From Paracentrotus lividus (Eukaryota; Echinodermata; Echinoidea; Camarodonta; Echinidae), in contig CALNVZ010003426.1 in the NCBI GenBank assembly GCA_940671915.1, forward strand, positions 51,408,137 through 51,472,136: 64,000 nt of DNA. The letters run 5' to 3'. Made by a program: the position numbers and the translations under genes. Shown one piece after another: positions 38,150-59,700 of the stretch. The notes under the pieces were generated by a model, which was not told the origin of the DNA, made no database searches, and saw nothing but the letters and a program-made list of their open reading frames with translations. Positions within the stretch are counted from its first letter, which is position 1. The number at the start of each line of letters is the position of its first letter.

Positions 38150-38790
38150 TCTTTTTTTCTCACATTTCTTTCTCGATATCTGTTTTTCCCCCTTTCCTTT
38201 TTAGCTTAGTTTAGTTTATTTGCAGGTGTTTGTTATATTTGACTAATAGTAATACATTCTGTTTCTCTTATCCATTTTTCTTTCTCTTTTCTCCCTTACA
38301 GGTTTGGCTCACACTTCTCTTTTGTTTTTTGTTTTTCTGTTTCTTGTCTCTTCCCCTTGTTCTTTTACCTGTTTCACTTATTTATTTATTCCCCCCCCCT
38401 TACTTCTTTCTTGTAGGTCTATAACACACAGGTCTACTAGGTGTTTTTTCCTTGGCTTTTTCTCTTTTCTTTCATTCTTTTCAGCCCCTTAGCCTCCACT
38501 TTAATCCCTTCTTTGTTTACTCTTTCCTCCCTCTCCCAGCTAATCATCTCCCTTTTGTTCCAGTTTGCTGTTTGATCACACCTCCTCTTGCTTTTTGATT
38601 GGCTGGCTTCTTCATACCTTTTACATCCCCTTTTTGTTCTCTCCCTCTTGGCTTGCCACTTAGGTGGAGCTTTTCTCTGTCTTTCTCTATATCCATGTTT
38701 GTTCCCTACTTTTATGTGTCATTTTGTCTCTGACGAAGATTCTGCTAGGATCGAAAGCTCAGGCTCCTTTTGACTTCATAACATATTTTT
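38150..38790 (+). mobile_element. Possible Penelope-like element remnant with hammerhead-like motif
   Basis: A pyrimidine-rich stretch ends in CTCTGACGAAGATTCTGC followed by GATCGAAAGCTCAGGCTCC. Penelope-like retroelements are known to carry minimal hammerhead ribozymes with the cores CTGANGA and GAAA. Here both cores are present at 38730-38736 and 38753-38756. No reverse-transcriptase frame is visible. Confidence 0.4.
38718..38774 (+). ncRNA. Candidate degenerate hammerhead ribozyme
   Basis: The core CTGACGA is followed by a short stem GATT/GATC (with one extra A), GAAA, a three-pair stem III (A-G-C with G-C-T, loop TCAG) and a C at the cleavage position. GTCA upstream can pair with TGAC downstream as part of stem I, but the base pair next to the core is mismatched. 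It may be inactive. Confidence 0.3.
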
Positions 38791-39092
38791 ATAAGATTTG
38801 TTCAACTGTTTATGCATATATATTTTTCTTTGAAGCTGTTCGAGCATTTTTTACCTAGAAAGTTCAGCAACATAATACAGAGGGATAAAAACTGACAAAT
38901 GGATGTTTACAAATAATAAAATTAAAATACAGTGCCTAAAAATGGTATAATAATAAATATGATTAGGCCTATAAGTTGGTATCAATTACAAAGGCGAAGG
39001 CACGTACATATTTCGTAATGAAAACAAAACCTTGCATTAATTAAGTCGATAAGTGCTATCCAAAATTAATACGTCGTACACAATTGTTTCCA

Positions 39093-49406
<10,314 letters not shown>

Positions 49407-49931
49407 AAACTATAAGCCCTAATTGTGCAGATAGACGAGGTATATATAGGGCCTATATATACAAACTATTCAGATTGTTACGGCGAAATAGGGCGAATAT
49501 ATTTCGAATACTGGAAACGCAAACAAAACTCGGCCTTCACAACCTGCCTCTTTGTATAGAAATTGCGATATATTTGAGGCCGCCTATACAGTATTGTTAA
49601 ATCAGAGGGTTCACGTTATTTGCAAACTTGTATTCTATGATCCATGTCAGGTTCAGTGAATATTATGACAGATAGTAGATAATATTGTATCGCACAGTCA
49701 ATATTAACTGCTGTACGTTAGGTCAGTTCAATGTCATGCAATCACGCGCTTATACAGGCCAAGGGCAGGTACATTTACATTCGGTACATGTACTAACAGA
49801 AAACTGTCCTCCAATGTTCCATAAAAATGACCTATATATCGGTGTTTTTAATCTCCAACATCTTACGTCCACCATTATGTTGTTTCCATAATATGTCAAA
49901 TTTTTGTTCACTATATATAGACATTTAAAAA

Positions 49932-50037
49932 AGTCAGGCTTTATTATCCCAACTATCCAATGTTTATTTCAACACTGAAATAAATAATTGAAATGTTGAA
50001 ATTAACATTGAATAGTTAGGATATTAAAGCATGACTG
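49932..50037. repeat. 105-bp palindrome
   Basis: AGTCAGGCTTTATTATCCCA and its imperfect inverted partner ending AAAGCATGACT, with AACTATCCAATG and CATTGAATAGTT inside. A small foldback of an unassigned family. Confidence 0.65.
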
Positions 50038-51286
50038 TCTCGTATTTTGTTCCAATATTATCTTCCAACACGTGGAACTTTGTGATTTACGAATTGTATA
50101 TAAAGACATTTAGACAAACACGAACAAATTTGGAAACTCCTTTTTTTTTTTAGGCATTGGAGTTCTGATCTACTGACCCGGGTTTGATTCCCGGTAGAGG
50201 CGATTTGTGCAACCTTTAATTCAAAATGGATGACAGTTTTGGTGATCATTGAAACAAGCTACGTCAATATTCTGTTTCATTCAATATCGAATTTATTTTG
50301 CTATCTAGGCGCATATCTAGCCTGATTCTTTAGAACGAATCCTACAATCATGAACATACTATGCAACAGAACAGTCATAAGTGACCCTGATCCTCGTATT
50401 GATATGTGCTGAATAAAAACTGATAAGGCCATGTTAATCATGGTAATAACATCAGCAACACGCAGAATAAACACACACGAAACTTCTTCTTCGTATGTCA
50501 AATATACATCTTTATTAATCTATATTACCTTGGACAATAGTTACCATTTATCTTGATTTCCCTTTGGAATGAATTGTCCTCGAATTTTTCTTCGATTCTT
50601 TTGCTATTCGCAAATCACTTTGTAACATATTCTAAACGTTGATAAAGTCTCATTTTCACTAATGATTCGTGGATATATACAATAAGTTATTTGATCATCT
50701 AATTAAAATTCTAAATTGAAGGAGTGTTTCTTCATAATTATTACAAACATTGAGTTTTAATAGGCCTCGTCATGGTAATAAAAAAGAGGGGAAAAAGAAT
50801 TAAAAAATTAAAAAAAAATCAATATGATGTATATATCGTTTTTGTTTTGTTTATAAAGAAGGTTAGTGACAAAATGAAAATGAATAACGAATAACTTTAC
50901 ATTTAAATTGTGATCATATTTACATTACAAATTGAAGGAACATTGAACTCGTCCAGTTCTGACAATAAGGCATACTGGCTTTAACCCTGCCATCCGATAA
51001 AAACAAAACCGAATATTTACACAGTGCATATGGAAAAATACAGGCCAATACCTTAAAAGTGAGTGTATGTTTAAAAAAAAAAGGAGAGCTTTCACTTTCT
51101 ATCTAAATTCAACATAGAATATATTTATGTACATAGCAAACAATAACTAAGATGATAATAAATAGCATAAATACGAAAAGCTCTAGTTAGCCTACTCATT
51201 AGATTTAGGTGTACAAAATAAATGGCCTTTGGCTGAAGCAAAAGGTTTTTGTGTAGTCTCGTGTCACTTTGGATAATTTGACTCAT

Positions 51287-51430
51287 TTTCTTCTTCTTCT
51301 TCTTCTTCTTCTTCTTCGTCTTCTTCTTCTTACTCTTCTTCTTCTTCTTCTTCTTCTTCTTCTTCTTCTTCTTCTTCTTCTTCTTCTTCTTCTTCTTCTT
51401 CTTCTTCTTCTTCTTCTTCTTCTTCCTCTT
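51287..51430. repeat. (TTC)n microsatellite
   Basis: About 140 bp of TTC triplets; the source of artefactual poly-Lys or poly-Leu frames. Confidence 0.95.
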
Positions 51431-51646
51431 GCATGTATCATGCATATCATAAAACGTCACACAGACACTCACTAAGAATAGAAAATGGACATTTTATTTT
51501 GGTCTTAGAATACAGACAACAGTGCTACAAGCAATATGTGTTTTATTTATATGTGATTATACAAAAAAAAAATATATAAGGCATTGTATCATACTTTAAA
51601 AATCAGAATATAATGTTTTTACCATGCAAATGAAAATGTCAATATA

Positions 51647-51959
51647 CACTGTAAAAAAATAATACAGCAAAGTGATGTCAGCAGAGTCGCCATACAAAAA
51701 TGTAATTTAAAATAACAGTTTTGCTGTAAATTTCTCCTCTAATAATTAATGAAAGAGAAGAAAAAAATCATTAGAGTTCTATAACTTACATAGTTGGTTA
51801 AAACGGAACAAATGTGTTACTCCTGATGTATATTTTGTATTTCTCATGTAATTATTTGCTGGAGAAATTTACAACAAAACTGTTTTTTTATAATACGTTT
51901 TTTATGGCGACTCTGCTGACAGCAGATTTGCTGTAAAAATACAAATATTTTTTACAGTG
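51647..51959 (+). mobile_element. Foldback family A, copy 3
   Basis: A 313-bp element between TA dinucleotides (51645-51646 and 51960-51961), same orientation as copy 1. Both subterminal GTCAGCAGAGTCGCC blocks are present. Confidence 0.9.
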
Positions 51960-54119
51960 TATGGTATTAGACCCTCAAAAAATATTTTATTCCGATATAA
52001 ATCCACTTATAAAAAATATATATACAATACTTCATCAAGAGGGTAATTGAAAATGTTGCTACGGTGGTATTATGCACTGTTTCGAGATTCGAACAGAAAA
52101 AACTAAATTTCTTTCTTTATAATAAAATGCCAGAATACTTCCATCAAAATATTAATAAAATGCATACCCCTCTGTATAATCAAAAATATGAATGGATTGA
52201 AATATAAGAAATTGCACCAATTAAAATAAATTCTAGGCACATATCTTGGCTAGCTATATGACATACAATTATCATATAGATAAAAGTAAACAGCAAATTC
52301 GAAAGAAATTAGCGAATACAAGAAAGCACAATATTTCCAGCAAACAAAACAACGCGAGTATAATACGTTATTTTTTAATTGTAAGGTGTACTGTACACCT
52401 ACGATTATTTGTGATATATATATATATTTTTTTTAATTTTAAACAGAACACTGAAGTTATTAATAGACTATTAATAACCACGATGATGTATCTTCCATCG
52501 TTTAACCACTTAACTGCTGCATGGTGATAATTGCACAGTACGGGAATGAACAGCGTGGCGCTGGTGTGTCAAAAGAGACAAAGCTCAGACAATAGCATGA
52601 GCACGTAATATTACGTGGTCCGCAGCCAAGTGGTTAATCTACCCTTCGATTCTTTTCGCGGAATTTTTTACCGAAAGTTCCACCAATGGCTTGTATATAA
52701 ATGATTATTTGTTTGAACATTGATCTCTCTTCTCGCTCAAGTTGTACAGCGCCATCACGTGCATGGATATAAGTGTCGGTTTTCAATGAAAGTGCCTTAT
52801 CAATTTTCACATAAATGCACAAATTCGTAAGATTATCATTCCCGCCGTGGTAGATAAATATGAAGTAATTATCAGAAAGGAAAAAATTGGCCTAAAATCA
52901 TATTGTATCAACATGCATTACAAATGTTATAATCCTGAGGACCCTTGCCAATACTCTTTTTTTATTCAACACGTGACAAGCTCTCGTGTTATAAACTACC
53001 AAAATATAATATATTATTTTTATTCTAACCACATTTTTAATACATATTTATATGCAAGGATTGCCTGAAAAAGCAAATTTTTTTTAAACCTTTGCGCCCC
53101 AAATACTACGCAGAGTGGATTTTAATGGCGCATTATAAATTATATATTAGTTTTATTATCAATAATTAATAAATACAGTAGAGTATATTGTGTGCAATAT
53201 ACCGTATATAAGTATGTACATGTCCTTCCACAAAGCGACTTGTTCTACCATTAGCATAATAAGTATTAATAAATTAAAGGATTTTTAGTGAGAAATGTAA
53301 AGGTAATGAGAAAGTAGACCATATACCACTATGTACTATGTATGGCCTGGCACAAACCTTGGTTGCTTTGCCAATAGGACTAGTTTCATTCAGTGCTAAT
53401 ATTAACATAAAATATTTGTTCTCAAACTAAGGTTGATCGATTGCTTTAATTTGTCTTTTTTCACACACTTTCCCGAGTATCAAGACATTAAGGCGCAAAT
53501 CTGCACCCCATGTAACAGTAGAAGCACGTAGTAGAATACACAGTAGCACCGTTTTAGGGTGCAGCTATTCCTTCTTTATAGGCCTACAGATATTTTCACC
53601 CCCTCTTCCCCATCCCCGTCTCTCAGATCACTTTTACACATTTTCAACCTAAATAATAAACACTATCATGACTATGTTCCTCAATTATGGGTAACCTAAG
53701 TTCAATTTGCAAAACGTTGGTTTTGTCTTCTCTCAAAAAATAAAAAAATAAAAATAAATAAATAAATTTTAAAAAAAATCGGAAAAGGTTGGTTTATAGC
53801 CCTTCACCTTCGAAAGGTGCTAACTCTGTGATTCATGACAATATTGAAGCAATCAAAGGTGTAAAATTGATGAGCTGTTCCTTGAATCTCGATAAACAAA
53901 TCACAAAAATAAATCATGTATTCCTGATATAGTTGACCACAGAATTTCGGCAACCTTTTTCAGGAACACACTGTACATAGACATGGATCCAGGATTCGCA
54001 ATTTCAATAGAGTGTGCAGACCCAATTGTCAGGGGACAATAGCGGCACCATTATTTGTGCATGGGCCGATACTTTCAATTGTGTTTCGTAAGGCTGGTTC
54101 CGCTACTGGAAAAAGTTCT

Positions 54120-56724
54120 TCAGACATTGCGACTTTCTTCAAAAGCACCTGTTTTGCCGTTAGAGTGATCAGCTGAATCCACTGTATTGCTGATCGCAGA
54201 TCGATTGGTGTGTATTGAGATTCCACATCCACACCGATGGACTTGAAGCAGACGTTTGTAGCCTTCACGGAACTGCAGGCAATATCAAACAATAAAGAAT
54301 TCAAGTCAGATTAAAAATCAGAGGTACTGAGGTAATTGTTCTTATTTCATCGTGACTGCGCCATGGACGAGTAATGGCCTAGTGGTAGAGTCGCTGACCG
54401 GCAATCAGTAGATGAGAGGTTCAAATCCCGCAGGTTTCTGACTTATTTATCAGATCGAACATGCGATCTTATTCACTGGGTGCAAGCCACAAAATTATAT
54501 TTATAATATAATAAAGAAATAATTTTATTAATAAAAATAATTTCAAACTTTAATAATTCCACAGTGTCAACTTTTAACTTGCGTGATACATGATTCCTCC
54601 GCAAAACAAAAACGAGAACAAAAACAAAACCAGACAAAAATTCATGCCTTCTGTTCAAATTTGCAATGTTATGAGTGCAAGCTGGCCTCAGTCCGAACTT
54701 TTGATGTTTTAAGTGAAAGTTTTTACGCCAGTCTAGCAGTGTTTTATTTTCACCCCTCATCCCCCCCCCAAAAAAACACTCTTTTTATAGGCCTATACCA
54801 GACTACCTCTTCCAAAATATTTTAATATCTGTCCAGAGGTAAAGAATTGAAGCTTTGATAAAGGATATTGATATTGTCGCTCATATAGGTTTAATGGCTT
54901 AATACTACTTCGGCCCTCTATTATTACGAGAACTATTTCACAAGGGATTTTCCTTATTTCCTGAAAGGGTGGACAAGCGTATATAAAAATCACACTCTTT
55001 ACCTATCAACAATGTTCACGCTCTGGTTCACACAATTATTCAAAACAAACTTATTGATATTCAATAGTAGGAGATAGAATGCCAGGCTTTAAAATTGATT
55101 TAATGCTATACGTCACACAAACACTTACGTTGAGTCACGTTCGACGTTGCTTCCATTTTTTTTTTTTTTTTTTTTTTTTTATCCCCAAGGATGCCTTCCC
55201 GTCATAGTCAGCAGTGGAAACCGTGATAATTTCGTTCATCAAATAAAACAGAGAATTACATAAGAAATGAGAGAACAGAAGATGAAATAAGGATAAAACA
55301 AAAAAAAACGTAACAAAACGTAAGTGTCTGTCATGTCTGTGTGACTGTAGCCTTACATTCTAAATACCCCTCTTACCCTTCGATTGGTGATCCCATAAAG
55401 AATGCTGTTCAAGCTCGAGTTCAAATGCGCCATGATGACCGCTCCAACGTAGAGCTCTCTCGGGTAAACGTTTCTGACATCGGTGAGGACGATGATGACG
55501 TAAGGTGTCCAACAGGTCAGGAATACGATGAAGATGATGAACACGGTGACCATTAGGCGACGATCAGCCTTCGAGACACGGGAAACATCGGGCTGAGATA
55601 CATGGTTGTTTTCCAATCGCCAACTATGAATCTGCAATCATGGTTTAATCATGTAAAACTGGAATTGCAGATTACAACTTACAAAGAAATTGTATTATAA
55701 TAATAATTCCGAAATAATTGATTGCATCATTTGATAGTCGTTCACAGACAGTTATCTGTTAAGGTTTAAGTTCAAATACACATAAGGATATTGATTTTTA
55801 AAATGCAGTTTAAAAAAGCATTAGTCAAAAATTCATATCGAGAGCACAATTTAGAAATCAAGTACCAGCATGACCAGGGGGCAATTCAACCCAAGGACTT
55901 GTCGGACATTTTATCTGATAAAATTTGCTCTCAGCCAATCAGATGCAAGCATATCAGTAGCTTATAACAGTCTGTCGGATAAAACGTCCGACAAGTCCTT
56001 TAATGATACGCCCCCCCCCCCCCCTGAATGACATGCTGTTCAAGAGATTACAGAGAGGAAAATATAAAAGTAGAACCGACGAAATCTGCGAAGGCAATCG
56101 CTCCGAGCTATATTTCGTCTAACATGTGAGATTTTGGGCAGATCTGTACGCTACCTACCATGGCACGGATTTGCAAATAGTTTGCCACTCCGAGTTTCTG
56201 TCGGCTCAAAGACTTTTGAGACTATGTTCATTATCTATTAGATTTTTCTAGTCGCGGGGACCGCCTCAAGACGTTTCCTAGACATCTTCGTGACGGCAGG
56301 ACTAATGTGATTGATCTGTAGTGGGATTCTCGGCGCGACAGACGTCTCCGAGATGAGATACCAGTTAATTTTTGAGATATGGGTTTATGATAGGTTATAG
56401 GATTTAGTGTTTCATCCTGGGGAGCATTTCATGACCCAAATATTCAATGATTCTCAGTGACGACTGTTATAAGCTACTGTAGTGCTTGCATTTGATTGGT
56501 TGAGAGCAAATTTGTCGCATAAGACGTCCAACAATACCTTTCATGAAACGCCCCGGGGCTGAATTTGGGGAGTTTTAGTAAAGGGATTAAACCGTGGAGC
56601 CATTGTCGCCGGATTTTAATTAAAAATGGGTGACGTTGTTAAAATAATGGGGCCTGCATAAAATAATTTACAAAAAGTAACTATATATATATTCAATCGT
56701 CTGGATCATGTGGCTGTTCAACTT

Positions 56725-56766
<42 letters not shown>

Positions 56767-59700
56767 TTTTCAGTTTAACACTAAAATGACTGGGGCGGCT
56801 CATTCAGCCCCCACCCTCTACATTTATTGCGATAACTTTGCAACGAGTACAAAAGAATCACTGAGACACCATGGCCCGTATTCACAAAGGTAGCTTAAAG
56901 TTATGCTGCAGTCACACAGACACCTACGTATAGTTACACTTTTGTTGTTTTTATCTTATTTCATCTTATATTCTATTATTTCTTATGTATTTCTTTGTTT
57001 TACTGGATGAACGAAATTAACACTATTTCCACTGTTGACTATGATGGGAAGCCATCCGTGGGGATATACAGAAGATAAATTAATTTTTGAATGCAACCGG
57101 GCGTAACTCAACGTAAGTGTCTGTGTGACTGTAGCATGAACATGAAAGCCCAACTTAAATCTGTGGTTAATCTATGCCTAGCAAAATAATGGGTTACAAT
57201 ATTGACAAGTAAATGTTCGATATAAGAATTGTTGGTACTTAAACTATTTAAAAAAATGCATGGGAATGGTAAGTACAAAGTTTTCTTAACCAATAAAGCA
57301 TATTCCAGAGTCCAGTAAACGTGTAAGGAACATTGCAACGTAGACACTTTTGTGTCCCAGTTTCTGGCTATAGTTAAACCCCAGATTTATTCTAGGCTTA
57401 ACTTTACGCCACCTTTGTGAATACGGGCCCATGAGAATATTCTTTCAAGTCTCGCGCAACTCTTGAGATCAAATTTGTGATTCCCGGGTACGCGGTTCCG
57501 AAATTACGTAACATTTTGTAACCGTGCGACGGTCAGGCCCGAAGTTGCTCAAATACGTGATTTTGTGTTCAAATTCAATGCAAATTGTGTTTTCAGCCCA
57601 AATTCATAAATATATCATTATTTTCTCTGAAGCTGATTAAAATCAATTAATTTCAGGTTGTTAATGATTGAAATAGTGTCTTCGAAAGAAATCTTGATAC
57701 AGATTTTTATTATTTTTTTTTTTTTTTAATTTGTGAAACACATTTCACCAGAAGCCTACAAAGAGCCTGTAGACCAAAAATTAGCACTTTTAGGGCTTAA
57801 TTTATTTTATTAATTAGAGCAAATCTTTGGTTTTATGCATAAATTAGCATAATTGATTATTGATGAAATTTTTCGGAGAATATGACTCTTTATTTTTGGA
57901 GAGGATGCAGTGCGATCGCGCGCTCAACGGCTTAGATCTTGGGGGGTGGCTGAATGAGCCCCCTCCCAGTCTTTATGTCATGAATGTTTGCCAAAATAGC
58001 CCTTTTTATGGTTAAGCCCTTTTTTTTTCTTCTTCTTTTTTTCTTTCGGGGACGAAAAATCATGCAATGCTCATAATAATCATATATATGAGGTTGTTAT
58101 GAAGGTTGATAATTTGTGTAAAATAGGCTATATGAATTTTTTCCATATTTCATTTTGCCATATATGCGGAGGACAGTGTATTACAAAATGTTTTTCCTTA
58201 TAAGTTGATGAAAGAATTACGAAATGTGTCTCTCGACAATATTATCATTGATAATTAAAAAAAAAAAAAAAATGGGGGGGGGGCAAAAATAATGCCATGA
58301 TCTAATCAATCATACCCCTTTTTCATCATCAACATGGGTGGGGAATCATCCCATGCTGTGTTATGAAAGTTTTTTTTTCTCCTATAGAGGTGGGGGACAG
58401 TGCACTAAAAAATGTTTCTCTTTATAAATCTATGGCATAATTTTGTAATTTGTATCTCCACAACTTAGTGATAATTAAAAAAATTGTTCATCTTTTACGG
58501 GGATGAAAAGCAATGCCATCCTCCAATTAATCATACATATGAGGTCTTTTGAAGGTTTTTAATTTGTGTAACATGTAAAAATGAACTTATTCATTTTGCC
58601 ATAGAGGTAGAGAACAATGCGTTACACAATATTTTTCTTCGCTATTTTATGAGTCTCTCGACAATTAGTGATAATTAAACCCCTTTTCCTCTTTTTCGGC
58701 GGGGGGGGGGGAGGATACAATGCCATGCTCTAATTAATTATACTATGAGGTCGTTTTGAAGGTTTTTAATTGTTGTAACATGTAAAAATGAACTTATTCA
58801 TTTTGCCATAGAGGAGAGAACAATGCGTTACACAATTTTTCTTCGCTATTTTTATGAGTCTCTCGACAATTAGTGATAATTAAACCTTTTCCTCTTTTCG
58901 GGGGGGGGGGGACCATGCCATGCTGTAATTAATCATACATTAAAACTTTTCCCATCTTTTGAGGGTGAAAAATATGCCCACCTTGTTATGAAAGTTTTTC
59001 AATGTTTCTGTTCAAAATTAAGTTTATGACAGAATTACGCAATGTCTCTCTTTACAAATAATGGTAATTATGGTTTTATCAATTCTAATGTTATTATTCC
59101 ATACCTCATTTTGACATATGGGTAAAGGACAGGGCAAAATTTATTTCTTCATATTTGACATAATTACGCAACGTGAGTCTTCGCAATTAGTGATAACTGT
59201 GGCTATATTTTTTTCTCTCTCTCCTACAAGGACAAATATGAACTGTGTTAAGCCCGGTCGTTAATGCTTTCACATTATTCGGGCGTTTTCCCTGAAATCA
59301 GGGAAATAGTCCTTTCATAGACCCGAGAATTATTGAACCCCAGACGACTAAATTCGCATAATACCTTGGACAGATCACTTTATATATTGTGTAATTTAGG
59401 TATAACTGATCGTCAATGAGTGAACAATTGCTACAATATTAAGGCGTATTATTGACCAAACAATGTTTTTGATTGTTGTGTATTGTACCTTATATGGTTT
59501 TTGCGTAATACATGTCAAATGTAAAATGGATTCAGATAATAAAGTCGACTTAAACCCCTGTCTGTATGATATAAAATGTCAATATTAAATCAGTGCAATA
59601 TGTGCTCTCATATTACTGATAAAACGGAACCATTAGTACCCCCTGATTTAGATAATCTGCGAAAGCCTATTTCGTTATTTAGCTGATGATGATGATGATT

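Larger units (their letters stand above)
49407..54119. other. Intergenic region between IDO and the GPCR
   Basis: No exon recognised. It contains a small palindrome (49932-50037), a (TTC)n tract, a family A foldback and AT-rich sequence. The IDO promoter should lie just above 49406 but no clear element was seen. Confidence 0.6.
56783..57985. mobile_element. Outer foldback of a three-level nest
   Basis: ATGACTGGGGCGGCTCATTC at the left and an inverted GAATGAGCCCCCTCCCAGTC at the right (57943-57981) mark arms of about 40 bp. The left part is split by the 555-bp GCCCGTATTC element. Confidence 0.55.

Noticed and set aside
51125-51475. Poly-Lys / poly-Leu open frames
   Set aside because: Produced by the TTC microsatellite.
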